NCBI RefSeq assembly: GCF_029537235.1
Contig: NZ_CP120639.1
Location: forward strand, 806,001 to 870,000
Source: Rhizobium sp. 32-5/1
GTDB taxonomy: Bacteria > Pseudomonadota > Alphaproteobacteria > Rhizobiales > Rhizobiaceae
DNA: 64,000 bases
Reading direction: 5' to 3'
Shown here: one piece after another, positions 38,234 through 46,511 of the stretch
Layout of the letters: each line of letters begins with the position of its first letter
How positions within the stretch are numbered: position 1 is the stretch's first letter
Notes under the pieces: generated by a model
The model's input: only the letters and a program-made list of their open reading frames with translations
The model's database searches: none
Told to the model about the DNA's origin: nothing
Translations under genes and position numbers: made by a program

Positions 38234-38919
38234 TCCTCGATCCCCGCGACCGTGAACTGGATGATGTCGCCGGGAGCGAGCAACGCCGGCTCCACCCTGT
38301 CCGGATCGAACAGTTTTATCTCTGTCTGACCGATGATGTGCCAACCCGAGGGCGCGGTAGTCGGCATGACGCCAGTCTGAGAACCGCCAATTATGACAGC
38401 GCCCGCGCTGACACGAGCTCTCGGGGAATCGCGTCGCGGCATTGCGATCGCAGGATCAAGCCCGGAGAGGTATGGGAAGCCCGGCATCGCCCCAATCGCC
38501 GCAACCCGATAAGTGGCTTGGGTGTGGCGGCGAACAACCTCTTCTGAGGATAAACCGCAGAAGGCGGCGATCGCGGCCAGATCTTCGCCGCTCTCTCCTC
38601 CATAATGGACCGGGATTTCGAATGCGCGCCCGCTCACAGAGCCGGGTGTGGCGTTCGCCCAATTGTGAAGGAGTATATCGCGGACCGTTCCTGCCGTTGG
38701 ATGAAGAGGATCGTAGATGACAAGAACATTGTTCATGCCAGGGACCACCTCGGTCACGCAGGCTTCCTTAGAAATCTCACGCGAGAAGGCCCATATGTGT
38801 TCTTGTATCTGGTCGGAGAAAGAAGAACCGGCGGCGTCGAGCAAGAGCGCGCCTGAACCAGCGTGTGCTATTCTGATAGGTGGAGCGCTTTCCACCGTCT
38901 TATCTCGGGCGCTCATCAT
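38230..38919 (-). CDS. pxpB: 5-oxoprolinase subunit B / KipI-like carboxyltransferase domain 1
   Basis: AHS1 protein, 229 residues, intact. Motifs: GSGALLLDAAG near the start, NNVLVIYDP, FEIPVHYGGESGEDLAAIAA, YRVAAIGAMPGFPYLSGLDP, and GWHIIGQTEIKLFDP. It overlaps the SDR stop by 4 bp upstream and the pxpC start by 4 bp downstream, so the operon is tightly coupled. The paralog is at 16828-17540. In ordinary PxpB the partners act on 5-oxoproline; here the SDR and FAD oxidoreductase in the same operon suggest a modified lactam or amide substrate. Confidence 0.92.
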   Translation of the reverse strand: MMSARDKTVESAPPIRIAHAGSGALLLDAAGSSFSDQIQEHIWAFSREISKEACVTEVVPGMNNVLVIYDPLHPTAGTVRDILLHNWANATPGSVSGRAFEIPVHYGGESGEDLAAIAAFCGLSSEEVVRRHTQATYRVAAIGAMPGFPYLSGLDPAIAMPRRDSPRARVSAGAVIIGGSQTGVMPTTAPSGWHIIGQTEIKLFDPDRVEPALLAPGDIIQFTVAGIEE

Positions 38920-39704
38920 TCGTTGACGGGCACAGTATAGTTTAGGATCAACCGTCCGCCGTCGGGATAGATAGTCTGGCCGACAATATAGGAAGCGTCG
39001 TCACTTGCGAGGAACGACGCCACGCTTGCTACCTCGGAAGGATCTCCGAGGCGGCGTGCGGGGGTTCGCGACAGGATCATACGACGCTGTTCCTCAGTTG
39101 CCATGACGGAACGCAGATTGAGTTCGGTTAGAATTGTACCAGGGCCGATCGCATTTACGCGGATCCCGTGCTCAATGAGTCCGACGGCCATTACCGCGGT
39201 GAGCTGCTTCATTCCGCCCTTCGAAACCGCATAGCCAACAGATCGCGGGTTGGCCAAGATCGCATTGATCGACGACATGTTGATGATCGATCCGCCATGC
39301 CCTTGCGAAATCATTTGCCGCGCGGCGGACTGGCCGAGCAGGAAAGCGGATTTCAGATTTACCGTGAGGATTTCGTCAAAGGCAGCTTCTGGAAAATCGA
39401 CGAAATCATCAAGATGAATGATGCCCGCGTTGGCAATGAGTATGTCGAGCTTCCCGAACGCATCGACTGCGGCGGCGACAATTTCGTCTGCCATTGAAGT
39501 GTCGATCTGGCGAAGGTCACATATCCATCCCGCGGCACGGTCGCCGAACTTCGCCGTGGCCTCCTTGACCTTGTCCTCTTGAATGTCGACGAATAGAACC
39601 TTTGCGCCGTCCGCGATCAGTCGCTCGGCGCACGCGAATCCCAGACCTTGCGCGGCGCCGGTAATGAGGGCGACTTTATCTTTATGCTTCACAGCAATCT
39701 CCAT
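38916..39704 (-). CDS. Short-chain dehydrogenase/reductase (SDR), paralog of 15023
   Basis: 262 residues, intact. The NAD(P) motif TGAAQGLGFACAE, NAGIIHL, and catalytic Ser-Tyr-Lys (MSSINAI, YAVSKGG) are present. The tail SYIVGQTIYPDGGRLILNYTVP matches the SDR at 15023. It is first in the operon SDR-pxpB-pxpC-FAD oxidoreductase, and its start is 19 bp from the palindrome at 39723-39739, which would overlap the promoter or leader. It oxidises or reduces an alcohol/ketone intermediate. The substrate is unknown. Confidence 0.93.
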   Translation of the reverse strand: MEIAVKHKDKVALITGAAQGLGFACAERLIADGAKVLFVDIQEDKVKEATAKFGDRAAGWICDLRQIDTSMADEIVAAAVDAFGKLDILIANAGIIHLDDFVDFPEAAFDEILTVNLKSAFLLGQSAARQMISQGHGGSIINMSSINAILANPRSVGYAVSKGGMKQLTAVMAVGLIEHGIRVNAIGPGTILTELNLRSVMATEEQRRMILSRTPARRLGDPSEVASVASFLASDDASYIVGQTIYPDGGRLILNYTVPVNE

Positions 39705-39722
39705 CTGCTCACGTCTTTAACT

Positions 39723-39739
39723 TTGGATACTATATCCGA
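39723..39739. promoter_or_regulatory. GntR-type palindromic operator upstream of SDR-pxpBC-oxidoreductase operon
   Basis: TTGGATA-CTA-TATCCGA, one mismatch from the consensus, 19 bp upstream of the SDR ATG (minus strand). It is so close to the start that binding would block transcription initiation or early elongation. Confidence 0.7.
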
Positions 39740-39906
39740 AGTGACCGCGCAAGCCGCTTGATTGGTGGCATGCGCAAGCACGTGGACTTCGCGGTCCCGT
39801 GAGATCGGTGTTGATTTGTCGGGGTGACGGCCGGAAAACGGCGTCCGGCTCGCGCCCGACCCAGGGCCGGTGCAGTTTCCAATGTGGCGCGTGCAAATGA
39901 ACGACG

Positions 39907-40614
39907 TCAGCCCCCAGCCGGCCGTTTCTCGTTATCAGCCCGTCCGACGCCTATTGTCTGGCTCAGATCCTCGAGTTGTTGGGCGAGCTGTTTGCCGCCC
40001 TCTGATATGTGCATTTCCAGAAGCGCAACCGCACGTAAAGTGTCCTTCTTCCTGCACATTTCAATCAAATTAAGATGCTCGACATGCGATGTTGGTTGTC
40101 GTTCAGCGTCCATCGTAAGCATCATCTTAGTGTATCGTTCGATCTTTTCGTGTATGCTGAAAAGGAGTTCTATAGTAGCCAAACGATGGGAAGCAGAGTA
40201 TATTATCGAGTGGAACTCCCAGTTGAGTTCGTGTGAGTATACTCTCCCCTTTGTACTGCCGAAGCGTTCCGCAGCAACTAGCGCGCGGTCGAGATCTTCT
40301 TGTGTAAGGTTTGGAATGGCGAGGGAGAGAAGCCAAGTCTCGATCCTCACCCGCAGGTCAATAAGCTCTAGAATCTCGCCCAGCGAGACTTCAGAAACAA
40401 TGGCGCCCTTGTGGGAAACGAGCGTAACGAAGCCTTCTGAATGTAATTGATGAAGCGCCTCGCGAACAGGAATCCGGCTGACGCCCTGCTCAGCCGCGAT
40501 ATGCTCCTGGCGCAACTGGGCGCCGCTGGGATATTGGCCGCTTAAAATGCGCGAACGAATAAGATCAGCGACCTGGTGAGACAGAGTCTGTTTTTGCAGT
40601 GCGGCCGGAGCCAT
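39907..40614 (-). CDS. GntR-family regulator, FCD subfamily (paralog of 35110)
   Basis: 235 residues, intact. The helix-turn-helix is at about 10-70 (QVADLIRSRILSGQYPSG, QGVSRIPVREALHQLHSEGFV) and the FCD domain follows. The two GntR proteins share long identical stretches such as RIPVREALHQLHSEGFVTL and HISEGGKQLA. A longer frame to 40731 would read through the palindrome at 40628-40644, so ATG 40614 is chosen. The palindrome is 14 bp upstream, which suggests autoregulation. It follows the glutamate dehydrogenase gene by 64 bp on the same strand, so it could be part of that operon or have its own promoter. Confidence 0.92.
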   Translation of the reverse strand: MAPAALQKQTLSHQVADLIRSRILSGQYPSGAQLRQEHIAAEQGVSRIPVREALHQLHSEGFVTLVSHKGAIVSEVSLGEILELIDLRVRIETWLLSLAIPNLTQEDLDRALVAAERFGSTKGRVYSHELNWEFHSIIYSASHRLATIELLFSIHEKIERYTKMMLTMDAERQPTSHVEHLNLIEMCRKKDTLRAVALLEMHISEGGKQLAQQLEDLSQTIGVGRADNEKRPAGG

Positions 40615-40627
40615 GTCGATTAGCCTT

Positions 40628-40644
40628 TCGAATATTGTATCCGA
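40628..40644. promoter_or_regulatory. GntR-type palindromic operator upstream of the second GntR gene
   Basis: TCGAATA-TTG-TATCCGA, with a symmetrical outer TTCG/CGAA extension. It is 14 bp upstream of the GntR start on the minus strand, the expected position for an autorepressor site. Confidence 0.65.
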
Positions 40645-40678
40645 ATTATACTCGACAATCTGTAAACGTGAAACGCGC

Positions 40679-41945
40679 TTATGGGAATAGCCCGCGCACC
40701 TGCTTCGCCTGCATAACTCTCTCAACCCCAATCGCTAGTGCTGCATTTCGATGGGAACTGCCGTCCTTTTTAGCCCGTGCCATGACTTGGGCATAAGACC
40801 GATCGAGAGCCTGGTTCAGGCGATCCATAACTTCCGTCTCTGTCCAAAAAACTGCTGAAGACCTTGGACCCACTCGAAATATGAAACGATGACCCCGCCC
40901 GCATTGCACAGGATGTCGGGGATAACGAAAATCTCATCCTTTCGACGGTCAAGGACAGCGTCCGCCTCCGGTGTTGTCGGGCCGTTGGCGCCTTCCGCAA
41001 GAATGCGGCAGTCGACGCGCTCGACATTTTCCTCGGTGATAGCGCGTTCCATGGCCGCCGGAACCAGCACATCGCATCGTTGGGTGAGCAGTTCGTCGGG
41101 ACTGATGGTGAGCTGCTCCGAAAAACCTTTCAACGCGCGATTCTCGCGTACATATCGATCCAGAGCTGCAACGTCGAGGCCCTTAGGATCAAAGTAAGCG
41201 GCAGTGTGATCGCTCACTCCAATGATCTTTACGCCTCGAAGGGCTAGATCGATTGCGGCGACCGAGCCGACGTTGCCAAAACCCTGAACAATCGCAGTAG
41301 AGTCTGTCGGCTTGAGACCAATATCTTCCTAGCCCGTGACACCAGGTGTGACACGCCCCGGCCGGTGGCCTCACGCCTCCCCAATGTTCCACCTGTCACA
41401 ACTGGCTTGCCGGTTACGATCTCGGTGACCGTCTTGCCTTGGTACATGGAGTAGGTGTCCATGAACCATGCCATCACCTGCTCATTGGTCCCCATGTCAG
41501 GCGCCATCACATCCGTATGTGGGCCTACGAACGGAATCATTTCCTGCATGTAGCGGCGAGAGAGGGCCTCGAGTTCGCGCGGTGAGAGCGAGGCGGGATC
41601 AACGGTTACGCCGCCTTTTGCACCACCATAAGGCAGGCCCGCCAGCGCGCACTTCCAACTCATCCACACGGCAAGAGCCGCAACCTCGCCGAGGTCCACG
41701 CTGGGGGCGAAACGCGTGCCGCCTTTGGTTGGACCAAGCGTCAGGTGATGCTGAACACGATAGCCTTGAAATACAGCAGTGGATCCGTCATCCCGATGGA
41801 TCGGACACGAAACGATCAGGGCCCGTTTGGGCATAAAGATGCGCTCGCGTTCGTCATAGGGAATATCTAGCTGATCTGCGACGATCTGAAACTGCTTAAA
41901 CGCCATTTCGAAGACGTCACCGCCGAAAGCGGAGTTCCTATACAT
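40679..41945 (-). CDS. Glutamate dehydrogenase (Glu/Leu/Phe/Val family), two frameshifts
   Basis: The N-terminal half has FQGYRVQHHLTLGPTKGGTRF, MSWKCALAGLPYGGAKGGV (catalytic lysines), and MAPDMGTNEQVMAWFMD. One missing base at about 41325 (AAGAT for AAGGAT on the minus strand) must be restored to reach IGLKPTDSTAIVQGFGNVGSVAAIDL, the NAD-binding domain, and then ILAEGANGPTTPEAD and PDILCNAGGVIVSYFEW. A second missing T in a six-T run (plus-strand A run 40846-40851) restores FFWTETEVMDRLNQALDRSY to the stop at 40679. The total is 422 residues, normal for the family. It converts glutamate to 2-oxoglutarate and ammonium. It is fourth in the etfB-etfA-pxpA-gdh run. Confidence 0.87.
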
Positions 41946-42008
41946 GTTTCCATCCTGGAATGTTTGGAGCTGGGAATAGGGCGGCGCCGGAGAGCGCCAT
42001 GCAACGGG

Positions 42009-42800
42009 TCAGATTTGAGCGGATTTGATGAAAGGCTTCACTTTGATGCCTTCCTGGCTCAACCGCTCACGTATCGTTCTTGCGATAGCGACAGCACTTG
42101 CCGTGTCACTGTGGACGCAGATCGAGTCTACAGACGTGCGCAATACCTTACCGCCGACCGTTTCTATGCCTCGCGCCCTGACCATCCGGACGACGCGAGC
42201 CGCGGCTTCTTCAGCATCATGGATGACCGCACCCGGTAGCTTCCGGTTAACGAGATGTCCTTCGTCAGTGTATGCCCGATCAGCGAATATTTCAGAAAAC
42301 ACCGGGAGACCCGCTTCGCGAGCAAGCCGCTCCTGAAACCCCAGCGCAATAGTCAGGTGCGCAAGGCTCGGATCAACCGCACGAATTGCGTTCATTACCG
42401 CTCGGGCCACGCCCTCATCGGTTTGAGTGAGGTTTCCGAGGGCACCGTGGGCCTTCACGTAGGTGATGGGATGTGCGGCATAGGCGGAGAGCGCCTGTGC
42501 GGCTCCAACTTGGTAGGCGACCAGCCGCTCGATTTCACCCAGGCTGAAGGGGATGTTTCGGCGACCAAAACCCCACAAATCCGGGAAGCCCGGATGGGCG
42601 CCAACCGCAACACCTTTCGCCTTTGCTAGCTGATACGTAGATGCCATTATTTCTGGATCGCCCGCATGGAAGCCGCAGGCGACGTTGGCCGACGTTACGA
42701 TCTCCAGAATAGCCGCGTCATCCCCAAGCCTATAGGCACCAAAGCCTTCTCCCATGTCGGAGTTCAAATCGACAGAGGACGGAATATTTTCGTGTGACAT
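42009..42800 (-). CDS. pxpA: 5-oxoprolinase subunit A (LamB/YcsF family)
   Basis: 263 residues, intact. SVDLNSDMGEGFGAYRLGDD, ILEIVTSANVACGFHAGDPEIM, AVGAHPGFPDLWGFGRRNI and SICVHSDTASAVAIARTIRERL are all conserved family segments; the Asp and His residues in them are the likely metal or acid-base set. It is 15 bp after etfA with an AAGGAA ribosome site. It is the only intact PxpA in the window, so it may serve both pxpBC pairs; the copy at 16266 is deleted. PxpABC hydrolyses 5-oxoproline with ATP; the actual substrate here may differ. Confidence 0.94.
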   Translation of the reverse strand: MSHENIPSSVDLNSDMGEGFGAYRLGDDAAILEIVTSANVACGFHAGDPEIMASTYQLAKAKGVAVGAHPGFPDLWGFGRRNIPFSLGEIERLVAYQVGAAQALSAYAAHPITYVKAHGALGNLTQTDEGVARAVMNAIRAVDPSLAHLTIALGFQERLAREAGLPVFSEIFADRAYTDEGHLVNRKLPGAVIHDAEEAAARVVRMVRARGIETVGGKVLRTSVDSICVHSDTASAVAIARTIRERLSQEGIKVKPFIKSAQI

Positions 42801-42815
42801 GTCTACACCTGTTCC

Positions 42816-43745
42816 TTAAAGTGCCTTTTCAAGCTCTGGCAATATCTCGAAGAGATCGGCGACGAGGCCGTAGTCGGCAACCTGGAAGATCGGGGCTTCC
42901 TCGTCCTTGTTGATGGCGACGATGACCTTCGAGTCCTTCATGCCGGCGAGATGCTGAATGGCTCCGGAAATGCCGCAGGCGATGTAGAGTTGCGGCGCGA
43001 CGACCTTGCCGGTCTGGCCGACCTGCCAGTCGTTCGGGGCATAGCCGGCGTCGACTGCAGCGCGCGAGGCGCCGACGGCGGCACCGAGCTTGTCGGCAAC
43101 CGGCAGGATGACTTCTTTGAACTTCTCCGCCGAACCGAGTGCGCGGCCGCCCGAGATGATGATCTTGGCCGAGGTCAGTTCCGGACGATCCGATGTCGCG
43201 AGCTCGTCCTTGACGAAGGACGATAAAGAAGAGCCGGCTGCCGTCTGGACTTGTTCGACGGCAGCCGAGTTGCCTTGGGAGGCAGGGTTGAAAGATGCTG
43301 AGCGAACTGTGATGACCTTTCTGGCATCGGTTGCGCGCACCGTCTGGATGGCGTTGCCAGCATAGATCGGACGTTTAAAAGTATCTGCCGCGACGACTTC
43401 AATGATCTCGGAGATCTGCGCCACGTCGAGAAGGGCGGCCACGCGCGGCATGATGTTTTTGCCGGTCGAGGTGGCGGCTGTGATGATCGTGTCGTAGCTC
43501 GCCGCAAGCAAAACGATGAGATCGGCAACGGGCTCGGCAAGGCTGTTAGTCAGGCCTGTATCGTCAGCGAGCAGCACCTTCGAAACGCCAGAGAGCTTTG
43601 CCGCCTCTTCGGCTACGGGCCTGACGCCGGAGCCGGCGACGAGCACATGAACGTCGTCGCCAATCTTTGAAGCGGCCGTTAGTGCCTTGGCGGTCTGGTC
43701 GGAAAGGTGATTGCCATCATGGTCGGCTAAAAGAAGAATGGTCAT
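42816..43745 (-). CDS. etfA: Electron transfer flavoprotein, alpha subunit
   Basis: 309 residues, intact. The FAD-binding C-terminal domain has LGAAVGASRAAVDAGYAPNDWQVGQTGKVVAPQLYIACGISGAIQHLAGM (recognised from GASRAAVDAGY, QVGQTGKVVAP and ISGAIQHLAGM). ETF alpha with beta accepts electrons from dehydrogenases and passes them to ETF-QO. It is 23 bp after etfB in the same operon, and pxpA is 15 bp downstream. GC content and codon choice look more chromosome-like than those of the flanking genes, as with ETF-QO. Confidence 0.97.
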   Translation of the reverse strand: MTILLLADHDGNHLSDQTAKALTAASKIGDDVHVLVAGSGVRPVAEEAAKLSGVSKVLLADDTGLTNSLAEPVADLIVLLAASYDTIITAATSTGKNIMPRVAALLDVAQISEIIEVVAADTFKRPIYAGNAIQTVRATDARKVITVRSASFNPASQGNSAAVEQVQTAAGSSLSSFVKDELATSDRPELTSAKIIISGGRALGSAEKFKEVILPVADKLGAAVGASRAAVDAGYAPNDWQVGQTGKVVAPQLYIACGISGAIQHLAGMKDSKVIVAINKDEEAPIFQVADYGLVADLFEILPELEKAL

Positions 43746-43768
43746 GATCTTGTTCCTATTCCTGTCGC

Positions 43769-44518
43769 TTACAGCACGCCGGCTTCGTTCTTCAGCTTGT
43801 CGATGAGCTCGGCGACAGATTTGACCTTGACGCCGGCCTTGCGGCCGGACGGCTCCTCGGTCTTCAGCACATTCAGCCGCGGCGCCGTGTCGACGCCGAA
43901 ATCGGCCGGGCTCTTCTTGTCGAGCGGCTTCTTCTTCGCCTTCATAATATTCGGCAGCGACGCATAACGCGGTTCGTTGAGACGCAGATCCGTTGTAACC
44001 ACGGCAGGAAGCTTGACTTCGATCGTCTGAAGGCCGCCATCGACTTCGCGAGTCACGGTCGCCTTGCCGTCCCCAATTTCAATCCTGGAGGCAAAAGTCG
44101 CCTGGGCGGAGCCCAGCAGCGCCGCCAGCATCTGACCGGTCTGGTTTGAATCGTCGTCGATCGCCTGCTTACCAGTGATGATCAAGCCCGGTTGTTCGGC
44201 ATCGGCGACACCTTTGAGGATCTTTGCGACTGTGAGTGGCTCGACTTGATCGTCGGTCTCGACCAGGATCGCCCGGTCGGCGCCCATGGCGAGTGCCGTC
44301 CTCAGCGTCTCCTCGGCCCTGGCAGGACCGATCGACACCACCACCACCGCGTCCGCCTTGCCAGCCTCCTTCAATCTCAGCGCCTCTTCGACCGAGATCT
44401 CGTCGAACGGGTTCATCGACATCTTCACATTGGAAAGATCGACGCCCGAACCGTCAGGCTTCACGCGGATTTTCACGTTGTAGTCGACAACCCGCTTGAC
44501 GGGCACGAGAATTTTCAT
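43769..44518 (-). CDS. etfB: Electron transfer flavoprotein, beta subunit
   Basis: 249 residues, intact. MKILVPVKRVVDYNVKIRVKPDGSGVD is the standard start; MNPFDEISVEEALRLKEAG, ITGKQAIDDDSNQTGQML and the C-terminal SLPNIMKAKKKPLD recognition loop are present. An upstream extension of the frame to 44668 would translate the palindrome at 44537-44553 and is rejected. It is the first gene of etfB-etfA-pxpA-gdh, an operon that links flavin dehydrogenases, lactam hydrolysis and glutamate release. Confidence 0.97.
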   Translation of the reverse strand: MKILVPVKRVVDYNVKIRVKPDGSGVDLSNVKMSMNPFDEISVEEALRLKEAGKADAVVVVSIGPARAEETLRTALAMGADRAILVETDDQVEPLTVAKILKGVADAEQPGLIITGKQAIDDDSNQTGQMLAALLGSAQATFASRIEIGDGKATVTREVDGGLQTIEVKLPAVVTTDLRLNEPRYASLPNIMKAKKKPLDKKSPADFGVDTAPRLNVLKTEEPSGRKAGVKVKSVAELIDKLKNEAGVL

Positions 44519-44536
44519 GTCAATATCAACCCTTTT

Positions 44537-44553
44537 TTGGATAACATATCCAA
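44537..44553. promoter_or_regulatory. GntR-type palindromic operator upstream of etfB-etfA-pxpA-gdh
   Basis: TTGGATA-ACA-TATCCAA, a perfect 7+7 palindrome around a 3-bp centre, 19 bp upstream of the etfB start. Together with the site at 54141 it is the best match to the consensus. The 345-bp gap between etfB and the aminotransferase starts holds this and the site at 44831, and no gene that I can recognise. Confidence 0.8.
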
Positions 44554-44830
44554 AATTGTAATTTCTAGCGAGCGCGGCGTCAAGCAAGTTCGGGGCTGAC
44601 TCATGCGCCCCACGTTTGGAGATTTCATCTTTTCTCAGTGCCCAAGAGAACTTAGGCAGAGTGATCATGATGGTTTACCTACAGATATCGGCATATAAAT
44701 GCGGCATACCCTATATCACAGGATTGTTATTCCGGCGCCGGCGCTGACGTGAAATATGGGAGAGTGGCTCTATGACCGAGTGCGACTCAAGTCGATTTAG
44801 CATTTGCGCTTTCCCAAGAAACACGCAATA

Positions 44831-44847
44831 TAGTATAAAGTATCCAA
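44831..44847. promoter_or_regulatory. GntR-type palindromic operator upstream of aminotransferase-accBC operon
   Basis: TAGTATA-AAG-TATCCAA, right arm perfect, left arm degenerate. It ends 16 bp upstream of the chosen ATG of the aminotransferase. Confidence 0.6.
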
Positions 44848-44863
44848 AATTATGAGGTGTTTT

Positions 44864-46065
44864 ATGAGACTTTTGGCACCCCGACTCGATCAGATCAAGC
44901 CAAGCCCAAGCATCGCGGTAACCGCTCGTGCAGCTGAATTGAGGGCGTCCGGTATTGATGTCATCAGCCTCAGTGTCGGCGAACCTGATTTCGAGACGCC
45001 AGACCACATAGTCGAGGCGGCGGTGGCTGCAATGAAACGCGGGGAGACCCGCTACACTGCGGTGGACGGGACGGCTGCGTTGAAGAAGGCGGTCGCAGGC
45101 AAATTCAGCCGTGAGAATGGTCTTGACTACGCGATCTCCGAAATTACGATTTCGGCCGGCGCCAAGCAAATCATCTACAATGCGCTAATTGCTACTTTGG
45201 CGCCGGGTGACGAGGTTATCGTTCCCGCGCCCTATTGGGTCTCCTACACAGATATTGTTCTGCTGGGGGAGGGAAGCCCGTCGTGGTTCCATGCTCCCAG
45301 GACGTCGGATTTAAGTTGCAGCCTGAAGCGCTTGAGAAGGCAATCACCGACAAGACGAAATGGCTCATTCTCAACTCTCCGTCGAATCCCACCGGGGCGG
45401 TCTACTCACGCGACGAACTCGCTGCCCTAGGCGAAGTTTTGCTGAAGCACCCTAACGTGCTGATCATGACCGACGATATCTATGAGCACATTATTTTTGA
45501 CGGGCTCGGCTTCCATACAATTGCTCAGGTCGTGCCGGGATTGAAGTCGAGGACTTTGACCATCAACGGCGTGTCCAAGGCCTATGCCATGACCGGCTGG
45601 CGCATCGGTTATGCTGGCGGACCGCGACAACTGATCGAAGGCATGGCTATGCTTCAGAGCCAAAGCACGTCAAATCCCTGCTCAATCTCTCAAGCGGCAA
45701 CGGTCGCTGCATTGGAAGGCCCCCAAGAATTCCTGGCTGAGCGATCGGCAGAGTTTCAGCGTCGCCGTGATTTTGCACTGCAGGCAGTGAGAAAAATTGA
45801 TGGGCTGACGTGCGAGTCCCCGGAGGGAGCATTTTATCTCTATCCAAACTGTGAAGCGTTGATCGGCAAATCGACTCACGAGGGCCGGGTAATTGCGACG
45901 GACCACGACCTCACGCTCTATCTGCTCGATGAAGCGAAAGTAGCTGCCGTTCAAGGCGAAGCGTATGGTCTATCGCCGCATCTGCGCATCTCCATTGCCA
46001 CATCCATGGCCAAGCTTTCCGAAGCGCTCAGTCGCATCGAGAACGCAATCGGGAAGCTCAGGTAG
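44864..46065 (+). CDS. Class I/II aminotransferase (aspartate aminotransferase-like), one frameshift
   Basis: LAPRLDQIKPSPSIAVTARAAELRA and VISLSVGEPDFETPDHI are typical of the AspC I-gamma subgroup. After YTDIVLL the frame breaks; one extra G in the five-G run at 45265-45269 restores GGGKPVVVPCSQDVGFKLQPEAL. The PLP lysine is in TINGVSKAYAMTGWRIGYAGG; SNPTGAVYS and IMTDDIYEH carry other PLP contacts. The restored length is about 400 residues. ATG 44864 is preferred to 44852 because GAGGTG lies between them as ribosome site. It transfers amino groups to or from 2-oxoglutarate. It is co-transcribed with the accB-accC-like genes (5 bp gap). Confidence 0.87.
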
Positions 46066-46070
46066 TCGGA

Positions 46071-46511
46071 ATGGACAAGGAATTCATCACCTGGCTGATG
46101 GGCGTAGCGCCAAAGTCCGGGGTATCCGAGCTGGAATACTCCGATGGTGACGCCCGCATTAGAATCGTCTGCAGTTCCGAGGTTGTCCGCGAAGAAAGGC
46201 GCCCAGTGGAAATACCGTCCATCGCCAAGGCGTCCGTGACGGAAGAGCCCGTCGCGGTTGCAAGCGTCCGGCATGAGATCAAAGCAGGCGTGAGCGGGCT
46301 CTTCTATCGCTCGTCGTCTCCCGGCGCCGAGCCCTTCGTGAAGGTGGGCGACACAGTAGAGGAGGGCACGACTGTTGGCCTTCTCGAAGCAATGAAAATG
46401 CTCACCCCGCTCGAGTCCGACAAAGGCGGGAAAATAATCGAGATCGTGGTCGATGACGGCGCAACGATCGACGCGGGAACTGTGATTTTTGTGTTGGAAC
46501 CGAATGCATGA
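46071..46511 (+). CDS. Biotin carboxyl carrier protein (AccB-like)
   Basis: 146 residues, intact. The C-terminal biotinyl domain has the biotin lysine K109 in GLLEAMKMLTPLES; the N-terminal 60 residues (FITWLMGVAPKSGVSELEYSDGDARIRI) are the usual short helical AccB start. It carries CO2 on biotin between the biotin carboxylase and a carboxyltransferase. No AccA/AccD carboxyltransferase genes are near; instead pxpB/pxpC, whose domains form the carboxyl-transfer unit of urea carboxylase, are in the same regulon. It overlaps accC-like by 4 bp. Confidence 0.92.
   Translation: MDKEFITWLMGVAPKSGVSELEYSDGDARIRIVCSSEVVREERRPVEIPSIAKASVTEEPVAVASVRHEIKAGVSGLFYRSSSPGAEPFVKVGDTVEEGTTVGLLEAMKMLTPLESDKGGKIIEIVVDDGATIDAGTVIFVLEPNA

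Noticed and set aside
40614..40731. Longer N terminus for the second GntR protein
   Set aside because: It would translate through the palindromic operator and adds residues absent from the paralog; ATG 40614 fits the family start.
44518..44668. Longer N terminus for ETF beta
   Set aside because: MKILVPVKRV at 44518 is the universal family start, and the extension covers the operator at 44537.
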